Assembly: GCA_902783155.1 (NCBI GenBank)
Contig: CACZPR010000011.1
Coordinates: 1 to 43,381, forward strand
Length of the DNA: 43,381 nucleotides
Source: an uncultured Spirochaetaceae bacterium
GTDB lineage: Bacteria > Spirochaetota > Spirochaetia > Treponematales > Treponemataceae
Reading direction: 5' to 3'
This document shows positions 39,857 to 43,381 of this stretch, in pieces. The first letter of the stretch is position 1. Each line of letters begins with the position of its first letter. A program made the position numbers and the translations under genes. The notes under the pieces were generated by a model. It was not told where the DNA came from. It worked only from the letters and a program-made list of their open reading frames with translations, and did not search any database.

Positions 39857-40873
39857 ATGGGCGAGACTTTTTTATTTTTTGATATAGAGAGCGCGAACTG
39901 CTATGGAGGCGAGGGGCATATCTGTTCGTTCGGCTATGTAATCTGCGACTCGGACTTCAATGTCCTGGAGATGGACGATATTGTTATGAACCCCAAGTCT
40001 GAGTTCGACCCGGGGCTTTTCGGCGAGAAATCCAGATGCCGTCTTGCCTACACGCAGGAAGAGTTTTTGAGCCAGCCGGATTTTTCGTTTTACTACGACA
40101 GAATCAGGGGGCTGCTTACGGAGCCGGGCAGAAGGAACGTCGGTTTTGCCGTGGAAAACGATGTGGGGTTCATAGTCTGCGCGTGCCACCACTTTGGTCT
40201 TCCCCAGATTGGCTTCCATGCCTACGACATACACACAATCGTGGATTCGGTCAACGGGGCGCACAAGGGTCTTTCGGGATGGCTTGATTTTTATGGGGTC
40301 AGCACGGACGGACTTGTTGCGCACAAAAGCAGCGACGACGCCAAGATGACAATGCTCCTCATGGAAAAGGTCTGCGCCCAGCTGGAACTGGGACCATCCG
40401 AATTTTTGGCGAAAAACTTCATGTCGATTCGGACCAGCGAGCAGGACATAATCAGGCGAAAGAAAAAGGCGTACAGGGATTTCATTGCGGAAAACCTCGC
40501 GCCGCTCTACAACGCAAGGAATCCGTCGGTTATCGCCAGGAGGCTTGAAGGAAAATACAGGCTCGCTCTTTCCCAGGACAGGGACTATCTCCAGGTCTAT
40601 GAAATCACCAAGGCGGTCTACGACTATGGCGGCATTGTGATTGAGAAGCTGGAGAACGGTTCGACCATGGTTGTCGAGGACGAAAAAAGAAAGAGGGAGT
40701 GCGAGGAGCGTCCAAGAAAATCCGGGGTGCGCTACATCACAGTGGCGGAGCTTTTCGCCCTTATGAGGATTCCCATGCCTGCGTTCAGGGAGCTTGACGT
40801 GTCGGAGTTCTACGGTGGATTCCTTGACGAGACACTTGACTCCAGCATGATTGAGAAGTGGCTTTACGACTGA
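39857..40873 (+). CDS. DEDDh 3'-5' exonuclease with BRCT-like tail
   Basis: The 338-aa protein has a DnaQ-like exonuclease domain (about 1-170). FFDIES carries the first two acidic residues (Asp9, Glu11), AVENDVGF the third, and AHKSSDDAK the HxxxxD of the DEDDh class. A basic middle follows (IIRRKKKAYRDFIAEN). The C terminus (about 210-300) looks like a BRCT domain (GGIVIEKLENGSTMVV, then SGVRYITVAELFALM). It is probably a DNA proofreading or repair nuclease. The ATG at 39857 sits 6 nt after the -10. Confidence 0.8.
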   Translation: MGETFLFFDIESANCYGGEGHICSFGYVICDSDFNVLEMDDIVMNPKSEFDPGLFGEKSRCRLAYTQEEFLSQPDFSFYYDRIRGLLTEPGRRNVGFAVENDVGFIVCACHHFGLPQIGFHAYDIHTIVDSVNGAHKGLSGWLDFYGVSTDGLVAHKSSDDAKMTMLLMEKVCAQLELGPSEFLAKNFMSIRTSEQDIIRRKKKAYRDFIAENLAPLYNARNPSVIARRLEGKYRLALSQDRDYLQVYEITKAVYDYGGIVIEKLENGSTMVVEDEKRKRECEERPRKSGVRYITVAELFALMRIPMPAFRELDVSEFYGGFLDETLDSSMIEKWLYD

Positions 40874-40901
40874 GAGGCCCGGACCTGCCGGGACATGGGG
40901 C

Positions 40902-40929
40902 TTGAATTTTTTTCCCGATGGTGTATAAT
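40902..40929 (+). promoter_or_regulatory. tRNA-Gly promoter
   Basis: TTGAAT (40902-40907), a 16-bp spacer and TATAAT (40924-40929) lie 13 nt before the tRNA. Confidence 0.75.
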
Positions 40930-40942
40930 TGTACACAGTTTT

Positions 40943-41013
40943 GCGGTAATCATATATCGGTATTATGCAGGCTTCCCAAGCCGGACAGGCGGGTTCGACT
41001 CCCGTTTACCGCT
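40943..41013 (+). tRNA. tRNA-Gly (CCC)
   Basis: Acceptor arms GCGGTAA (40943-40949) and TTACCGC (41006-41012) pair over 7 bp with discriminator T, as usual for bacterial tRNA-Gly. The D-stem is CATA/TATG, the anticodon loop TTCCCAA (anticodon CCC), and the T-arm GCGGG-TTCGACT-CCCGT. Length is 71 nt. There is one mismatch in the anticodon stem. CCA is not encoded. It reads the GGG codon. Confidence 0.9.
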
Positions 41014-41017
41014 ACAG

Positions 41018-41060
41018 AATCCGATGCGGCTGATTTGGTTCGGTCCGTCGGATTTTTTTT
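41018..41060 (+). terminator. tRNA-Gly terminator
   Basis: AATCCGA (41018-41024) pairs with TCGGATT (41048-41054), with inner GCGG/CCG pairs, and ends in eight T residues. Confidence 0.8.
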
Positions 41061-41115
41061 ATAAAATTTTATCCCCCTCCACCCGAAAATTTGAAATTCT
41101 GTCGATAATCTTGGT

Positions 41116-41706
41116 ATGGCAAACAAAATCAGACCAAAGGTCGCCATGGCCTTCAACACATTTTCAAGAAAACTCTCCCGCTCCACGCAGCTTCTGGACA
41201 ACGCGGACATTGACCTCTGCCGTGAGGACGACCTGCTCCAGAAAAAGATTGACGAAAGGGACAAGGACTACAGAAAGGCGATAGTCACAGCCTACAGCCG
41301 CTTTATGAATCCGTTCAGGGTGCTTGGAAAGACTTCGCGTGAGGCTTTGGAAATCAACGAGGACGAGCAGAACCTTTTGAGGGCGTACAACCTTTTCCGT
41401 GCCGTAAAAAAAGCGGACGAGGAGATTGGCAATGCTTCCACGTTCATCCAGCTGGAGGGAATCAAAAGCCCCTTGACAGAAAAAATGCGTTACACCACCG
41501 GCGGCGACCTGATCTATCTACAGTGCTGGCTGATTTACGAGCAGGGTGTTCGCGACTATGTTCCATGCCTTGTTGAGGTTGAGGAGAGGCTTGAGACATA
41601 CTACAGGCTGGAGTTTGTTCCGACGAAGAGCTACGACTTCAACTGGCAGGACAGGGAGGTTATCGCCGAGATAGAGGAGACCTTCTACCACGGGAGAAAG
41701 AAGTAG
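41116..41706 (+). CDS. Conserved-looking protein of unknown function
   Basis: The 196-aa protein is basic, with helix-rich segments (KVAMAFNTFSRKLSRSTQLL; DLLQKKIDERDKDYRKAIV) and an aromatic C-terminal part (DYVPCLVEVEERLETYYRLE; SYDFNWQDREV). There is no signal, membrane helix or enzyme motif that I recognise. A GATAAT box lies 6 nt before the ATG with no Shine-Dalgarno sequence, although no good -35 is visible. Codon use resembles the core genes. Confidence 0.6.
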   Translation: MANKIRPKVAMAFNTFSRKLSRSTQLLDNADIDLCREDDLLQKKIDERDKDYRKAIVTAYSRFMNPFRVLGKTSREALEINEDEQNLLRAYNLFRAVKKADEEIGNASTFIQLEGIKSPLTEKMRYTTGGDLIYLQCWLIYEQGVRDYVPCLVEVEERLETYYRLEFVPTKSYDFNWQDREVIAEIEETFYHGRKK

Positions 41707-41734
41707 GCCCTCAATTTTTTTTGTCTGAAACCTA

Positions 41735-41777
41735 GGGAACCGCTGATTAATACACGAAGCATTAATCAGCGGTTCCC
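41735..41777. repeat. Perfect 17-bp palindrome, GGAAC variant
   Basis: GGGAACCGCTGATTAAT (41735-41751) and its exact reverse complement (41761-41777) flank a 9-nt loop. The sequence is a diverged relative of the GGAAACACTGAATAAT arm. It lies between convergent genes. Confidence 0.7.
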
Positions 41778-41839
41778 GGCAATTTCTCATAATTCTTTAT
41801 AATATAAGGAATTATTGCGAAATTGCAGATATCAAGGTT

Positions 41840-41877
41840 AACACTGAACAATCCGCTTTCGGATTATTCAGTGTTTC
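41840..41877. repeat. Palindromic AACACTGAATAATCCG element
   Basis: AACACTGAACAATCCG (41840-41855) and CGGATTATTCAGTGTT (41860-41875) pair at 15 of 16 positions with a CTTT loop, followed by TCC. The arm matches the element at 8992-9050. It lies just after the stop of the DUF805 gene. Confidence 0.75.
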
Positions 41878-41878
41878 C

Positions 41879-43204
41879 CTAGAATCCGAAGCCAAGGTCG
41901 TTTTTCAGTATGCCGTCGGGGGTCTGGTATTTTACTCCGCCATGCTCTATGTCCGTGTACGCTCCAGGAATCCAGCCTGTGATGCCGTTGTATTCAATCC
42001 TTATCCACGGTTCCCCGCCAATCGGTCCCTCCGAGGTGTCGTCCTGTTCCGTTATTGCGTCGGAAGATACGGTCACCATGTTGTTAAGGTTTGCGTCAAT
42101 CCTTCCAATCACGTTCGTGGCCTCCATTCCCGGATAGTCGCGTATGTCAATCTGGTGGTAGAAGGAGAACATCGAGTCGAAGCGTCGCACCGTCCATATT
42201 TTGTTTCCAATCTGGATTTGCTCCAGCGGAATGTAGTTGTCGTTCCTGTATGGATTGTCTATGCTCCCTGCGTTGATGTAGCCGGCACCGTTTCCGTATG
42301 CAATCTCCAGCCAGAACTTTCCGGTGTAGTCGTTTATCTGTGGATAGGTAATCTGGTAGAGCGAAAGAACCGTGTACTCCTCCCCAAGATTCACGTTCCC
42401 GATTACGGTCTGGCCGTCGAAGGTGTCGTAGATTTCTGTGTTGCTCAAAAAGTCAATGTTCAGCGACTGGACGTGCTTGTACTGGGTGACAACGCTTCCG
42501 TCCATCATGGATTCGTCCCCGATTCTTATGTAATTGAATTTCCTTGTGTCGTGGATTGGCACAATCACCGCCCCCGCATCAAGAAGATGTATGTCCTTCT
42601 GTCCGTTCTGGATTTCGCCACCGTTTTCCTTCTGTGAGAGCTTTTTTTCTTCATCCTTTTTGTTTTCCTCAATCTCCTTCAGCGCCTTTTCGCCGAGGGT
42701 CTCCTCTTTTGCGCCGTTGTTGAAAAACGGAATGTCTCCGTCCGTACTCCTGCTTAAGAACGCAAGCACCGAAAATCCTGTCGCAAAGATGAACACAAGA
42801 AGGGCGAGTGTCTGGCCAAGTCCGTGCACAAATCCGGGGCTCTGTTTTTTTTCTTTTAGGCTGGACGGAAGGGAAAGCAGAATCACATTCACGACCGGGA
42901 CCGCAAGCAGAAGGCCTGAGACATTTACGTCGTGGAGCCTCCTTACCGCGCATGAGACGATTGGAAAATAAAGAACGAGGGACACAAGCGCGAACAGCCC
43001 CTGTTCGTAGACCACAAAGGCCGTCTTCCCAATCATGAGGCTCTTCTTGGTGATGGTCTGGACAAGCACAGTGACACCGATTGCCGCCAGCACTGCGGAA
43101 AGTATCATTATGGAAAAAAAGACCGTGAACCAGAATCCACGTCTCCTTTCGCGACCACCGAAGTCAAACATGTTCAAAAACGAAGAGCAAAAACTTTTCC
43201 ACAT
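41879..43204 (-). CDS. DUF805 membrane protein with SH3-like domains
   Basis: The 441-aa protein has a DUF805-like N-terminal domain (about 5-165), with FDFGGRERRRGFWFTVFFSI and CAVRRLHDVNVSGL as the typical family segments and four or five membrane helices. A Lys/Glu coiled stretch follows (about 180-215), then two beta-rich parts with SH3b-like signatures (GKFWLEIAYGNGAGYINAG and EPWIRIEYNGITGWIPG). These are probably periplasmic and may bind peptidoglycan. I chose ATG 43204, with GCGGAG upstream, over a longer frame through the promoter. Confidence 0.7.
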   Translation of the reverse strand: MWKSFCSSFLNMFDFGGRERRRGFWFTVFFSIMILSAVLAAIGVTVLVQTITKKSLMIGKTAFVVYEQGLFALVSLVLYFPIVSCAVRRLHDVNVSGLLLAVPVVNVILLSLPSSLKEKKQSPGFVHGLGQTLALLVFIFATGFSVLAFLSRSTDGDIPFFNNGAKEETLGEKALKEIEENKKDEEKKLSQKENGGEIQNGQKDIHLLDAGAVIVPIHDTRKFNYIRIGDESMMDGSVVTQYKHVQSLNIDFLSNTEIYDTFDGQTVIGNVNLGEEYTVLSLYQITYPQINDYTGKFWLEIAYGNGAGYINAGSIDNPYRNDNYIPLEQIQIGNKIWTVRRFDSMFSFYHQIDIRDYPGMEATNVIGRIDANLNNMVTVSSDAITEQDDTSEGPIGGEPWIRIEYNGITGWIPGAYTDIEHGGVKYQTPDGILKNDLGFGF

Positions 43205-43325
43205 AAAAAAAACTCCGCAAAATAAAATCGCTGTAATTTTATCAGAATTCCAAATTAAAGTAAAATGCTGGTCTTCGGCATGAAGACTATAGACAAATGC
43301 AACACATGAGCGGGTCCCAGTTGAC

Positions 43326-43374
43326 GGCAAGAATCAAGGAAGCCTCCCTAAAGGGTCCCTCCTTAATTCTTGCC
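43326..43374. repeat. Long hairpin at the window end
   Basis: GGCAAGAATCAAGGA (43326-43340) and TCCTTAATTCTTGCC (43360-43374) pair at 15 of 15 with one G-U; inner CCCT/AGGG can also pair. It lies upstream of the DUF805 gene start and near the window edge, so its context is incomplete. Confidence 0.6.
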
Positions 43375-43381
43375 TACGTCC

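Noticed and set aside
39872..40936. 354-codon open frame antisense to the exonuclease gene
   Set aside because: The + strand frame has intact DEDDh motifs; the antisense frame shows no family features and is a codon-bias shadow.

Overview
The window looks like the chromosome of a host-associated Treponema-like spirochaete. The gene set (solo GroEL, PilZ and FliL-like proteins, a BrkB membrane protein, many lipoproteins and outer-membrane-type proteins), the spirochaetal lipoboxes and the mid-GC composition all point that way. This is an inference from gene content; no rRNA is present to fix the species.

Layout. 1-467 is a gene-poor edge with repeats and paired hairpins. 468-2473 (-) holds prfA-prmC. 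2554-6306 (+) holds a clostripain-fold secreted protein without its catalytic residues, then groL. 6437-8921 (+) holds a YefM/RelE-type toxin-antitoxin pair, a secreted FliL-like protein and two overlapping GNAT genes. 9060-11683 (-) is a three-gene ABC exporter operon, divergent from an AraC-type regulator and a third GNAT. 13302-14333 (+) is a membrane-anchored regulator with a SARP/OmpR-type winged helix. It converges on a (-) operon (21576 to 14349) encoding a giant Ig-like lipoprotein interrupted by one in-frame TGA, a barrel protein with a degenerate transglutaminase domain plus TPRs, and a barrel protein with an intact transglutaminase triad. A second lipoprotein (21787-23505, -) shares an upstream control element with that operon. 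23681-23917 is a triplicated ilvD 3' end, followed by ilvD (-). 25571-26340 is a gene-poor repeat cluster. 26341-29264 is an AT-rich accessory island of small unknown proteins with a divergent XRE repressor. 29646-31715 (+) is a beta-helix carbohydrate-binding lipoprotein. 31780-35492 (-) holds a BrkB-cNMP fusion, a PilZ protein and asnS. 35605-37032 (+) holds a BrnT/BrnA-like pair and an ECF transporter S component. 37035-39774 (-) holds an FMN oxidoreductase, phosphofructokinase and a rhomboid lacking its catalytic Ser. 39857-41706 (+) holds a DEDDh exonuclease, tRNA-Gly(CCC) and an unknown protein. 41879-43204 (-) is a DUF805/SH3 protein.

Most notable candidate system. The membrane SARP-like regulator sits beside an envelope operon, and both large lipoprotein genes there carry GTGCTGATT direct repeats on an 11-bp lattice upstream. 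This is the spacing known for SARP and PhoB-type winged-helix regulators. I infer a surface-protein regulon in which a membrane sensor directly controls lipoproteins and transglutaminase-like envelope proteins.

Other recurring themes are pseudoenzymes (clostripain, transglutaminase, rhomboid), near-leaderless promoters with the -10 box 6-8 nt before the start codon, and a family of palindromic intergenic elements with the core GGAAACACTGAATAATCCG.
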